Translations under genes and position numbers: made by a program
Source of the DNA: Sphingomonadales bacterium 28-55-16
GTDB taxonomy: Bacteria; Pseudomonadota; Alphaproteobacteria; Sphingomonadales; Sphingomonadaceae
Direction of reading: 5' to 3'
NCBI GenBank assembly: GCA_002278855.1
Contig: NCGG01000006.1
Span: forward strand, 1-64,000
Length of the DNA stretch: 64,000 bases
Part shown: one piece after another, positions 34,527 through 43,242 of the stretch
How the letters are laid out: each line of letters starts with the position of its first letter
Position numbering within the stretch: position 1 is the stretch's first letter
The notes under the pieces: generated by a model
What the model was told of the DNA's origin: nothing
Seen by the model: the letters and a program-made list of their open reading frames with translations, nothing else
Database searches by the model: none

Positions 34527-35312
34527 ATGAATAAGGCCCTTGGCCTGCTTATTGCGCTGCTGCTGGCCCTCACGGGCCAAGCAGCGGTTGCGCAGAATTT
34601 CCCGAAGCTGACTGGCCGTGTGGTTGATCAGGCCGATTTGCTTGATCCGCAACAAGAGGCGGCCCTTTCTGCAAAGCTGGAGGGGCTCGAAACCCGCACC
34701 AAGCGGCAATTGGTCGTGACAACGCTGGCCAGCCTCGAAGGCTATGAGATATCCGATTACGGCTATCGACTGGGTCGCGCATGGGCGATCGGGCAGGATG
34801 GCAAGGGCGAATCCGAGAAGGATAATGGGGCGATTCTGATTGTTGCGCCCAATGAACGCAAAATGCGCATCGAGGTCGGCTATGGCCTTGAGCCTGTGCT
34901 GACCGATGGCCTGTCTTCAACGATCATCCGCAACGACATCACCCCACGGTTTAAGGAGGGTGATTTTGCCGGTGGTATCAATGCCGGCGTTGACCGCATC
35001 GTGACTCAGCTCGAGCTGCCGGCGGACGAAGCGGCCAAGATAGCCAGCGCGGCACAACTAAATAACAAACGTGATAAGGGCATACCCTTTGGCGCGATTA
35101 TCTTCATTTTGTTCATGATCTTCTTCGTATTTCTCCCCATGATCCGTTCCACGAATGGCGGCGGCCGAAAGCATCGGCGCGGCGGCATAGGGCCAGTGAT
35201 CATCTGGGGCGGCGGAGGCGGCTTTGGAGGCGGTGGCGGCGGATTTGGCGGCGGCGGCTTTGGCGGCGGTGGCGGCAGCTTTGGCGGCGGCGGCGCCTCG
35301 GGTGGCTGGTAG
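34527..35312 (+). CDS. TPM-domain protein with Gly-rich tail (YgcG-like)
   Basis: 261 residues: signal peptide (1-22, ending VAQ), TPM domain (about 28-165) with VVDQADLLDPQQEAALSAKL, RQLVVTTLASLEG and MRIEVGYGLEPVLTDG, a single transmembrane segment (about 188-210), then a basic patch and a C-terminal run of about 35 residues, mostly Gly with regular Phe, ending GGW. Some TPM domains have phosphatase activity in plants; in bacteria the role is unknown. It starts 19 bases after lemA. Confidence 0.9.
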   Translation: MNKALGLLIALLLALTGQAAVAQNFPKLTGRVVDQADLLDPQQEAALSAKLEGLETRTKRQLVVTTLASLEGYEISDYGYRLGRAWAIGQDGKGESEKDNGAILIVAPNERKMRIEVGYGLEPVLTDGLSSTIIRNDITPRFKEGDFAGGINAGVDRIVTQLELPADEAAKIASAAQLNNKRDKGIPFGAIIFILFMIFFVFLPMIRSTNGGGRKHRRGGIGPVIIWGGGGGFGGGGGGFGGGGFGGGGGSFGGGGASGGW

Positions 35313-35323
35313 GGATATTCAAC

Positions 35324-36013
35324 ATGGCTTTACGTAAAATCAGTCAACTGACCGAATCCGACCATGCGATGGTGACCGCTGCTGTTGCCGAAGCGGAACA
35401 CCTCACAACGGGCGAAATCGTGACGATTGTGACGGATCTGTCAGACCATTATGAAGATATCGCGATGGCATGGGCAAGCGCAGTAGCATTCATTGCCTTG
35501 GCGGCTTATGCGACATTTCCTGATTTTTTCCTGCGCCTGATTGATGGCCTTTCGGGCGGGTGGCGGCATGAATATACGGCATCGGAATATGTGGCGCTGT
35601 TATTGACCGCGGTTGCGCTCAAATGGATCGGGACATGGTTCATCCTCAAATGGATCCCCTTGCGCCTTGCCTTAACGCCAAAGGGTAAAAAGCTAGCGCG
35701 TGTCCGCAGCCGCGCCATCAGCCTGTTCAAAGTAGGTGCCGAAGCCAAAACATCGGGGCGGACGGGTGTGCTGTTGTATTTGTCGATGAAAGAACATCGC
35801 GCCGAAATCGTGGCGGATGCGGCAATTGCCTCCAAAGTCGCACCAGAAATTTGGGGTGACGCGATGGTCGCTTTGCTTGATCAGGTGAAAGCCGGAAATC
35901 CCGGCGCCGGCGTCGCGGCGGCCGTGACGCAAATGGGCGTTGTTCTGGCTGAACATTTTCCGAGGGGTGCCGACAACCCCAATGAGCTTCCCGACAGGCT
36001 GATCCAGCTATGA
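35324..36013 (+). CDS. Second TPM-domain membrane protein
   Basis: 229 residues. Unlike the preceding gene it has no signal peptide: a short helical start (LTESDHAMVTAAVAEAE) leads into the first strand of the TPM fold (GEIVTIVTDLS), which is interrupted by two hydrophobic segments (about 48-68 and 88-110) before the fold resumes with GVLLYLSMKEHRAEIVADAAIASKV. This split layout is typical of the LemA-linked paralogue. It follows the first TPM gene by 11 bases and overlaps the Nudix gene by four (ATGA). Confidence 0.88.
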   Translation: MALRKISQLTESDHAMVTAAVAEAEHLTTGEIVTIVTDLSDHYEDIAMAWASAVAFIALAAYATFPDFFLRLIDGLSGGWRHEYTASEYVALLLTAVALKWIGTWFILKWIPLRLALTPKGKKLARVRSRAISLFKVGAEAKTSGRTGVLLYLSMKEHRAEIVADAAIASKVAPEIWGDAMVALLDQVKAGNPGAGVAAAVTQMGVVLAEHFPRGADNPNELPDRLIQL

Positions 36014-36528
36014 TGGAACAAGACGACGCCGAAAAGGTGATGTGGCAAGGTCGCTTCATCACGGCGAAGACGCGCGGAAAATGGGAATATGTAAGCCGCG
36101 CGCGTGGCATCAAGGCGGCGGTGATCCTTGCGATAGAGGCAGACCATGTTCTGCTTGTCGAACAATATCGTGTACCGCTGGGCGCACATTGTATCGAACT
36201 GCCGGCTGGCCTCATTGGCGACCATGAAGAGGGCGAGGACACGCTCACATCCGCTGCGCGTGAACTTGAGGAAGAAACCGGCTATCGCGCAGACAGCCTG
36301 GAGATTGTCGGCGAGTTTTTCTCCTCGCCCGGGATGGTAAGCGAAAGCTTCTCGCTCGTGCGCGCACGCGGATTGACGAAAGTTAGCGATGGCGGCGGTG
36401 TCGATGGCGAGAATATCATCGTTCACCGCATCGCCTTGGCGGACCTAGCCCATTTTATTCAGAAAAAACGCGCAGAAGGTTGCGTCGTGGACGTCAAGCT
36501 TTTGATGCTGCCCGGAATAATCGTTTAG
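36010..36528 (+). CDS. Nudix hydrolase, ADP-ribose pyrophosphatase-like
   Basis: Cytosolic hydrolase of nucleoside diphosphates linked to another group, 172 residues. The Nudix box is complete around residues 68-93, with the glycine, AARELEEETGY and its metal-binding glutamates; ELPAGLIG just before it and FFSSPGMVSESFSLVRA after it resemble ADP-ribose/NADH pyrophosphatases (NudF type). The start overlaps the TPM gene (ATGA). Its last four bases overlap the convergent NDUFS4-like gene. The link to the LemA/TPM genes is positional only. Confidence 0.9.
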   Translation: MMEQDDAEKVMWQGRFITAKTRGKWEYVSRARGIKAAVILAIEADHVLLVEQYRVPLGAHCIELPAGLIGDHEEGEDTLTSAARELEEETGYRADSLEIVGEFFSSPGMVSESFSLVRARGLTKVSDGGGVDGENIIVHRIALADLAHFIQKKRAEGCVVDVKLLMLPGIIV

Positions 36529-36803
36529 CGGAAATTGTCCGCATAAGTCTGTAACTTAAGCGTTTTCGGCGGCGTAGGAATATAGGTCGCTACGATGCCC
36601 TTTTTCTCCGCATAAGCGCGCGCTGCATCCAGGCTTGGGAAGGTCAGCTGAACCTGCGCTTGCGTATCGCCCGACCCAGCCCAACCCATCAACGGATCGG
36701 CCTTGCGGGGTTCTGCCGGCACATGTTCAAGCACCCATTCATTGTTGCGTCCACGGCCCGACTGCATGGCATTTTTGGGGCGCTGAAAAATACGGGCGGA
36801 CAT
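36525..36803 (-). CDS. NDUFS4-like ETC complex I accessory subunit
   Basis: 92-residue homologue of the mitochondrial complex I 18-kDa subunit (ETC_C1_NDUFS4 family). Diagnostic blocks are RIFQRPKNAMQSGRGRNNEW, the EP-RKADPLMGWAGSGDT stretch, LTFPSLDAARAYAEKKG and the ending KLQTYADNF. It stabilises the NADH-oxidising arm of complex I in alphaproteobacteria and mitochondria. The nuo operon is not in the window, so the gene is detached. The convergent Nudix gene ends within its stop region. Confidence 0.95.
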   Translation of the reverse strand: MSARIFQRPKNAMQSGRGRNNEWVLEHVPAEPRKADPLMGWAGSGDTQAQVQLTFPSLDAARAYAEKKGIVATYIPTPPKTLKLQTYADNFR

Positions 36804-36860
36804 GACAATATTCCTGAAGGTTGGACTGAAGGCTGCTTTGCCCGAACCGCACCGGATTCG

Positions 36861-39335
36861 TCAAGCGTTGCGGGCTTGTGCCTTTTTGGTCTTCAGGCTC
36901 GCCACGCTTTCCCACGGTGCGTCTGGCCAATTGTGCTTGGGGTAGCGCCCCCGCATTTCCTTGGCAACATCGCGCCAGCTTCCCCGCCAAAATTCAGGCA
37001 GATTGCGTGTAGTCTGGATAGGACGCCCCGCAGGCGATGTAAGGCTTAGGACCAACGGCACGCGGTTGGCACCTACCACAGGATGGCTATCAAGACCGAA
37101 CAATGCCTGCACACGCAATTCAACCGTTGGACCGGCTTCGGCGGCATAATCGATATCATGTTCCGTCCCGGCAGGGCTTTTGAAAGACATGGGAGCAATG
37201 TGATCGATGCGGGTGCGCGTGTCCCAACCGAGCATATTGTCGAGTGCATTGGCCAATCCCGATGACGCGATGTCGCGCAGACGGTTGACCTTGCCCAACA
37301 ACGGCAGCAGCCATTGCGCCGCGCTTTCTGCCAACGCATCGTCACCCAACGACGCCACTCCGGCAAAATGCGCCCGCTCCCGAAGCGCGCGCGTAGACGA
37401 AGACCAGGGTAGCGCATCGATCCCGATATCCAGCGCTGCGGCCAACAGTGCGCTTGCAACGGCCTGCGGGTCGGGCCTTTCCACCCGCCCTTCGCTTAAC
37501 AATATGGCGCCCAACCGCCGTTGGACCCGCGCATCGACGCGATCCGTGCTTTTGTCGTAAGATAAGATGTGCTTGCTTTCGATCCGCTGCCCAAAACGGT
37601 CAATGATTTCCGCCTCGGTCAGCGCCGCTGCCGACAATATGCGCGCGCCCGATGCGGCGCCTTGGACATCAGCTACCGCAAGCCATTCCGCGCGTGCCAA
37701 AAGCGATGCTGCGTCAAGCTGCAGACCGCGCCCCATGGCGCTGATCCATTTTTCGCCCTTCATATCGCGGCGTTTGGCGACGCGATCGGGGAATGCGGTG
37801 GCGATCAATCCGCCGATGCTGAACCGTTGTTTATGTCCGCTAACGCCGCATAGGCGCGCAATCCGCTGCGCGAGCATGCGCGCTGCGTCTGCCTTTGCCC
37901 CGCGTTCACGAACAAAGCGTTCAAAGCGGGTTTCAATGTCCTCACCCTGCCCGCCAAGGCCGCGTTCTTGCAACAGGACCGCCAACATGGCCGCATCCTC
38001 CGCCTGTCCGCTCTGGGCGGCTACCGCCACCATATGGGCCAAATTTGGCGGCAAGGGTAAATTGGCCAACATGGTGCCATGCGGCGTGATGCGTCCTTGC
38101 GCATCCAGCGCATCGACCGACAAAAGCAATTTGCGCGCCTGCTGCACGGCCGCAGCGGGTGGAAGGTCAAGCCAACGCAGCTTTGAAGGGTCATGCTCAC
38201 CCCAGCGCGCACAATCCAACAATAATGGCGCGAGATCACTTTCCAATATTTCGGGCGGGTCGAACGGAGGCAAGCCGCCGTTCCCGGCTTCTTCCCACAA
38301 CCGATAGGCAATCCCGGCTTGCTGCCGCGCAGCGCGCCCCGCCCGCTGCGTTGCGGCAGAAAGACTCGCCCGCTCGGTCACAAGCCGCGTTACGCCCGCG
38401 GATTGATCAAAACGTGCCCGCCGTGCAAGCCCGCTGTCGATGACCACGCGCACGCCATCAATGGTCAGGCTGGTTTCGGCAATGTTCGTGGCGAATATGA
38501 CCTTGCGCCGCCCCGCAACATCGCGCCGGACAGCAAGCCGCTGCGCCGATGGGTCAATCTGTCCATGCAGTTTGTGCACAACGATGTCGTCGCCACAGGC
38601 CCCTAAGGCGTCAAAGGCACGATCAATCTCGCGCACGCCGGGCAAGAACACCAACAGGTCGCCCTGCTGCTCTGACAGCGCTTGGCGCACTGTACGCACG
38701 ATATCGATTTCAACGGTCTGTTCGCTGCGGCGGCCAACATAGCGGTATTCCAGCGGCCATCTTTTGCCCTCGCTTTCCAGCACGGGCGCATTGTCCATCA
38801 ACTGCGAAAAACGCGCACCGTCCAACGTGGCGGACATCGCCAGTAAACGCAGATCAGGCCGGAACGCAGCTTGCGCCTCGAGCGCCAGCGCGAGACCGAA
38901 ATCGCTATCGATGCTGCGTTCATGAACTTCGTCAAACAGCACAGCGGAAACGCCGACAAGTTCAGGATCGCTGATGATCCGGTTGCGGAATATCCCCTCA
39001 GTCATCACCAATATGCGGGTTTTGGGACCATGCTTGCTATCCAGCCGAGTCGCATAGCCGACGAGCCCACCGACCGTTTCACCTAGATTTTCCGATATGC
39101 GCTCCGCCGCCATACGCGCGGCCAAACGGCGCGGCGAAAGCAACAGGATTTGCCCTTGGCAATAGGGCTCATCCAAAAGAGCTGGCGCCACCATCGTGGT
39201 TTTACCTGCACCCGGCGGCGCGATAAGCACGGCGTTGGGAACGGCCCGCAATGACCTGAGCACATCTGGCAGAACGGCCAAAACGGGTAATGCATTGTCA
39301 GCCATTGGCGCGGGTAGCACCGCTTCGCCCGTCAA
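36861..39335 (-). CDS. hrpB: ATP-dependent RNA helicase HrpB
   Basis: DEAH-type helicase of 824 residues, normal for HrpB. Walker A PPGAGKTT is at residues 40-47, the DEVH box at 135-138, and motif VI includes QRAGRAARQQAG near 340. The C-terminal region has the HrpB-specific domain with VLSLTSPAGRPIQTTRNLPEFW. The function is poorly known; relatives unwind RNA. Its start overlaps the stop of the polyprenyl synthase gene by four bases, so it is second in that small operon. Confidence 0.95.
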   Translation of the reverse strand: MTGEAVLPAPMADNALPVLAVLPDVLRSLRAVPNAVLIAPPGAGKTTMVAPALLDEPYCQGQILLLSPRRLAARMAAERISENLGETVGGLVGYATRLDSKHGPKTRILVMTEGIFRNRIISDPELVGVSAVLFDEVHERSIDSDFGLALALEAQAAFRPDLRLLAMSATLDGARFSQLMDNAPVLESEGKRWPLEYRYVGRRSEQTVEIDIVRTVRQALSEQQGDLLVFLPGVREIDRAFDALGACGDDIVVHKLHGQIDPSAQRLAVRRDVAGRRKVIFATNIAETSLTIDGVRVVIDSGLARRARFDQSAGVTRLVTERASLSAATQRAGRAARQQAGIAYRLWEEAGNGGLPPFDPPEILESDLAPLLLDCARWGEHDPSKLRWLDLPPAAAVQQARKLLLSVDALDAQGRITPHGTMLANLPLPPNLAHMVAVAAQSGQAEDAAMLAVLLQERGLGGQGEDIETRFERFVRERGAKADAARMLAQRIARLCGVSGHKQRFSIGGLIATAFPDRVAKRRDMKGEKWISAMGRGLQLDAASLLARAEWLAVADVQGAASGARILSAAALTEAEIIDRFGQRIESKHILSYDKSTDRVDARVQRRLGAILLSEGRVERPDPQAVASALLAAALDIGIDALPWSSSTRALRERAHFAGVASLGDDALAESAAQWLLPLLGKVNRLRDIASSGLANALDNMLGWDTRTRIDHIAPMSFKSPAGTEHDIDYAAEAGPTVELRVQALFGLDSHPVVGANRVPLVLSLTSPAGRPIQTTRNLPEFWRGSWRDVAKEMRGRYPKHNWPDAPWESVASLKTKKAQARNA

Positions 39336-40345
39336 TATGCGCGGGCTATTGCGAATTCGACTGCCTCAGTCAGCGCGGATTTGGCTTCGCCCGCAGGGAA
39401 ATGGGCAATCGCATCAATGGCACGCTGACCGTAATGCCGCGCACGATCCAAAGTGTCGTCAATGGCGCGGTGTTCTTGCAGCAAGCTGCGCGCATGATCC
39501 AGGTCAGCATCGCTAATGCGGTTGCCAAGCATCGCATCGCGCCAAAATTTCTGTTCTTCTGCATTACCCCGGCAATGCGCCAGAATGACCGGAAGCGTGA
39601 CCTTGCCATCGCGGAAATCATCGCCGCTGTCCTTGCCCATGGTGGCACCGTCGGACACATAATCGATCGCGTCATCAACAAGCTGGAACGCAATGCCAAG
39701 ATTTCGGCCATAGGCGTCCAGGGACAGTTCCTGCGCGTCACCGCTTTCAGCTACAACTGCAGCAATGCGGCACGCAGCCGCAAACAAAGCCGCTGTTTTC
39801 GACCCGATGATGTCGAGATATTTTTCCTCCGTTGTCGAAATCTGCCGTTGCGCCGTCAATTGGTGCACCTCGCCCTCGGCAATAACGGCCGATGCGTTGG
39901 ACAGAATTTTAAGCACCTTAAGCGAGCCGTCCTCAACCATCAGCTCGAACGAACGGCTGAAAAGAAAGTCGCCCACGAGCACAGCCGCCGGGTTCCCGAA
40001 TATCAAATTAGCCGCCGTCTTGCCGCGCCGCATGTCGCTTCCATCGACAACATCATCGTGCAGCAACGTCGCGGTGTGGATGAACTCCACCGCTGCCGCC
40101 AACTTATGATGACGGTCCCCCGGATAATTTAACAGCTGCGCGCATGCCAAAGTAAGCATCGGACGCATGCGTTTGCCGCCGCCCGCGATCAAATGGCCCG
40201 CCAATTCGGGAATGAGCGGAATTTCGGACTGCATACGGTCAAGAATCACCGCGTTGACCTTGTTCATTCCTGGTGCGACCAGTTTAAGGATTGGGTCGAG
40301 CGATGGCGCCTGATGTCCGCCGATTTTATGGATTGTTGCCGTCAT
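39332..40345 (-). CDS. ispB: Long-chain polyprenyl diphosphate synthase (octa/decaprenyl)
   Basis: Builds the all-trans isoprenoid tail of ubiquinone by adding isopentenyl diphosphate units. The 337 residues carry the first aspartate-rich motif DDVVD (in LLHDDVVDGSDMRRG, near residue 91) and the second, DDAIDYVSD (near 217), plus GGGKRMRP near 56. The small residues before the first motif fit a long-chain product; sphingomonads make ubiquinone-10, so decaprenyl is likely. The start MTATIHK is chosen over a frame 11 codons longer. Overlaps hrpB by four bases. Confidence 0.94.
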   Translation of the reverse strand: MTATIHKIGGHQAPSLDPILKLVAPGMNKVNAVILDRMQSEIPLIPELAGHLIAGGGKRMRPMLTLACAQLLNYPGDRHHKLAAAVEFIHTATLLHDDVVDGSDMRRGKTAANLIFGNPAAVLVGDFLFSRSFELMVEDGSLKVLKILSNASAVIAEGEVHQLTAQRQISTTEEKYLDIIGSKTAALFAAACRIAAVVAESGDAQELSLDAYGRNLGIAFQLVDDAIDYVSDGATMGKDSGDDFRDGKVTLPVILAHCRGNAEEQKFWRDAMLGNRISDADLDHARSLLQEHRAIDDTLDRARHYGQRAIDAIAHFPAGEAKSALTEAVEFAIARAY

Positions 40346-40420
40346 AACGTCACCGCTCTGACGACCGCCGCGCCGCATGGCAAGTGCAAATGGCGCATTT
40401 CCCCTTGTCCCTGACGATCA

Positions 40421-40729
40421 ATGTCGGCACAGAATGATAAGATGAACGACGCCGATACCTTAGTCCGCTTTCGCGACAGCATCGACAATATCGATGCTGC
40501 GTTGGTTTTCATGCTCGCCGAGCGTTTCAAAATAACGCAGGCGGTGGGCGAGTTTAAGGCGAAATCATCGCTGCCACCGGCTGATCCCGGGCGCGAGGAA
40601 AAACAAATTGAGCGGCTGCGACAATTGGCCCGCGATGCCAAGCTTGACCCGGACTTCACGGAGAAATTCTTGCGCTTCATTATTGATGAAGTGATCCGCC
40701 ACCATCAGCAAATCCGCGACGGCAAATAA
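40421..40729 (+). CDS. Chorismate mutase, AroQ type
   Basis: Converts chorismate to prephenate for phenylalanine and tyrosine. The 102-residue monofunctional AroQ protein is all-helical: RFRDSIDNIDAALVFMLAERFKITQAVGEFKA is the first helix with the active-site arginine and lysine region, followed by PGREEKQIERLRQLA and FTEKFLRFIIDEVIRHHQ. No prephenate dehydratase or DAHP synthase domain is fused. A second ATG seven codons in is possible. Its stop codon abuts the stop of the convergent kinase gene without a gap. Confidence 0.93.
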   Translation: MSAQNDKMNDADTLVRFRDSIDNIDAALVFMLAERFKITQAVGEFKAKSSLPPADPGREEKQIERLRQLARDAKLDPDFTEKFLRFIIDEVIRHHQQIRDGK

Positions 40730-42130
40730 TCAGCCCAGCGCTCTCGGCAAACGCAGCCGAACCAAAAGCCCGCCAAGGTCTTCGCTTTCCTCCAACGCGA
40801 CGGTCCCGCCATAAATTTCGACAACATCGCGGACAATGGCAAGGCCAAGCCCAGTGCCCGGCTTGCTGGTGTCCAGCCGCGCGCCGCGATCAAACAAGCG
40901 TTCGCGCTCACTTTCGGGAATACCGTGGCCATCATCCTCAACGATGATTTCCACAAAATCACCGGAATTTTCGACCGTTACAAACACGCTCCCACCGCCA
41001 TATTTGGCAGCGTTCTCGATAAGGTTGCCCAGCATCTCATCGAGATCCTGCCTTTCTACCCGCGCCACGATGTCCGTATCGCCTGCCATATCAAGGCGGA
41101 CATGGGCATGAAGGCGCCCAACCGCACGTTCGACCGACTCAAGACTGCCCCAGACCTGCGCGCGGCTATGGCTGTGCCCCCGCCGGCCGACGGCGCGGGC
41201 GCGGGCAAGATGATGGTCGACCTGGCGTCGCATCGTCGTTGCCTCGCGAATGACGGTTTCCGACAGATCGGGTGCTTGGGCCGTGGCGCTGTTCATGATG
41301 ACGGTCAACGGTGTCTTCAATGCATGGGCGAGGTTTCCGGCATGCCGCCGCGATTCTTCGGCTTGCATCTCATTATGGTCGAGCAACGCGTTGAGCTCGT
41401 TCACCATAGGCATGACCTCGTCGGGTAAAGCGTCGGTGACACGACTTTCCTTTCCGCTGCGCATTTGCGCGATCGCCATCCGCACCGCGCGCAGCGGCCA
41501 AAGGCCATAAAAGGTCTGCAATGCCGCCAATATGATCAAGCCAAGCGCAAGCAGAAGAAAGCTTGTGATAAGAACCGACCGCAATTCTCGGATCTGGCCA
41601 TCAAGGCTATCCCGACTTTGCGCCACCATGAACGTCCAAGAAACATCAGAATCTGGCAGCTTGATGGCCCGTTCCGCGATCCGCAGCGGTTCGCCGGAAA
41701 ACTCAAGGCTGTTGCGGAAATGGACGGCTTGGTCATTATGATTGACCGGCGGGCGCAGTGCGCGGTCCCATAAGGAGCGAGACGGAAATGGCATCGCGCC
41801 CTTGCCCGTGATTTGCCAATACAGGCCACTGTTGGGCTCCAAGAAACGCTGATCGCCCAATGGCCGGTTCATGCGAATTTCGCCATCGGGACCAATTTCG
41901 GCCGATGCAATCATTGCCGTAAGAACATATTCGATTTGATTGTCGAAATTCTGTTCAACAGAATTGATCAATACGCGGTCAAGCGCTGCGCCGCCGCCAA
42001 TCAGTAATATCATAATCCACGCGGCCGCCGTCAGAATCATCCGGCGCGTGAGCGATCCCGTGCTTTGAAACTGCGAACGCCACGTTGGCGGGTCGGCGTG
42101 ATCTGCGGCAATGGCGACTTGTGAGTTCAG
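40730..42130 (-). CDS. Sensor histidine kinase (PhoQ/QseC-like), likely CTG start
   Basis: Membrane kinase with two transmembrane segments (around residues 33-50 and 188-210 counting from the CTG), a periplasmic sensor of about 130 residues, a HAMP-like linker, the H-box NLAHALKTPL and an ATPase domain with N, G1 (VEDDGHGIP) and G2 (GTGLGLAIV) boxes. The first in-frame ATG (42040) would start inside the first helix with no ribosome site. Thirty codons upstream a CTG (42128-42130) overlaps the regulator stop as CTGA, with GAGGA nine bases before it. No ATG, GTG or TTG lies between. The conventional call would be 40730-42040. Confidence 0.85.
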   Translation of the reverse strand: MNSQVAIAADHADPPTWRSQFQSTGSLTRRMILTAAAWIMILLIGGGAALDRVLINSVEQNFDNQIEYVLTAMIASAEIGPDGEIRMNRPLGDQRFLEPNSGLYWQITGKGAMPFPSRSLWDRALRPPVNHNDQAVHFRNSLEFSGEPLRIAERAIKLPDSDVSWTFMVAQSRDSLDGQIRELRSVLITSFLLLALGLIILAALQTFYGLWPLRAVRMAIAQMRSGKESRVTDALPDEVMPMVNELNALLDHNEMQAEESRRHAGNLAHALKTPLTVIMNSATAQAPDLSETVIREATTMRRQVDHHLARARAVGRRGHSHSRAQVWGSLESVERAVGRLHAHVRLDMAGDTDIVARVERQDLDEMLGNLIENAAKYGGGSVFVTVENSGDFVEIIVEDDGHGIPESERERLFDRGARLDTSKPGTGLGLAIVRDVVEIYGGTVALEESEDLGGLLVRLRLPRALG

Positions 42131-42792
42131 TTGATAGGTTCCTCAAGGCTGTAGCCAAGGCCCCTTATGGTCGAAATAACGTCCTGCCCCAGTTTCTTAC
42201 GGATCCGTGTCACAAACACTTCAATAGTGTTCGAATCGCGGTCGAAATCCTGATCATAAATATGCTCGATCAACTCAGTCCGTGACACAACCTTGCCCTT
42301 ATGGTGCATCAGATATGACAGCAATTTATACTCCTGCGCGGTCAATTTGATCGGTTGCCCATCCAGTGTCACGCGGCCAGACCGCGTATCCAACCGGACG
42401 TCGCCCACATTCAACTCGCTCGACGCATTGCCCGACGCACGGCGGATGAGCGCGCGCAACCGCGCGATCAATTCCTCTGTCTGAAATGGCTTTGCAAGAT
42501 AATCATCGGCGCCAGCATCAAGGCCAGCGACCTTGTCGGACCAGCTATCGCGTGCCGTCAGGACCAATACGGGGAATTTCCGTCCTTCTTTGCGCCACCG
42601 GTCAAGAACGGTCAGCCCGTCAATCTCTGGCAATCCAAGGTCCAAAATGACAGCGTCATAATTTTCGGTCGAGCCCATATAATGGCCGTCTTCGCCATCC
42701 ACCGAAAGGTCAACGGCATAGCCAGCCCCTTCAAGCGTCGATTTCAACTGCTTGCCCAAATTGGGTTCGTCTTCCACAATCAAAATGCGCAT
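42127..42792 (-). CDS. OmpR/PhoP-family response regulator
   Basis: 221-residue DNA-binding regulator paired with the overlapping kinase gene. The receiver (1-115) has the acidic residues VEDEPN, Asp51 in VILDLGLPE, a Thr in LTARDS and Lys101 in AKPFQ; the winged helix (about 125-218) ends in STIRGLGYSLE. The sequence is PhoP/QseB-like. It lies between the PepSY gene (69 bases upstream) and the kinase and probably forms a three-gene unit that controls envelope or cation responses, though the regulon cannot be read here. Confidence 0.95.
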   Translation of the reverse strand: MRILIVEDEPNLGKQLKSTLEGAGYAVDLSVDGEDGHYMGSTENYDAVILDLGLPEIDGLTVLDRWRKEGRKFPVLVLTARDSWSDKVAGLDAGADDYLAKPFQTEELIARLRALIRRASGNASSELNVGDVRLDTRSGRVTLDGQPIKLTAQEYKLLSYLMHHKGKVVSRTELIEHIYDQDFDRDSNTIEVFVTRIRKKLGQDVISTIRGLGYSLEEPIN

Positions 42793-42861
42793 GCTGTCCC
42801 TTCAAATTGTGAAAATATGTGTCAAAAACCGGCTAGCAGATTATTTTGCTGCCACAAAACC

Positions 42862-43161
42862 CTATCCGCGTTGGCGTATAATGTTCCCCGTTCGGGCATC
42901 GACGTCGACAAATATGACGCGGCTGCCATTGATAAACTTTAACCGATACACCTGTGCCGTCGGGTCATATTCAGGCCCGAGATACTGCATGCCCCGCATT
43001 CTGGGTACAATGATCGCCTCAATTTCGGGAAGACGCTTTATCTTGCCAGCAACCATATCCTGACGCGCGTCATCCTGTTCGCCGCGACGCGCCTCGAGCG
43101 GAATGGCGGTGAGCAACGCGAATGCGGACAACGCAACAGATATGGACTTTCGTAACAACAT
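42862..43161 (-). CDS. Exported PepSY-like domain protein
   Basis: 99 residues with a signal peptide (cleavage expected near LEARRG, residue 24). The rest resembles one PepSY module: IKRLPEIEAIIVPRMRG followed by YRLKFINGSRVIFVDVDARTGNIIRQRG, the last strands being the conserved hallmark. PepSY proteins next to PhoP/QseB-type two-component genes are common and may tune the sensor; that is inferred. First gene of the PepSY-regulator-kinase unit. Confidence 0.85.
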   Translation of the reverse strand: MLLRKSISVALSAFALLTAIPLEARRGEQDDARQDMVAGKIKRLPEIEAIIVPRMRGMQYLGPEYDPTAQVYRLKFINGSRVIFVDVDARTGNIIRQRG

Positions 43162-43242
43162 GCCGACGCGCTACCCCCATCGCGTTGAACCCAAAATGAA
43201 TAGAGCATCATGCTTTATGTTCAATGTGGCGCTCTATATCGC

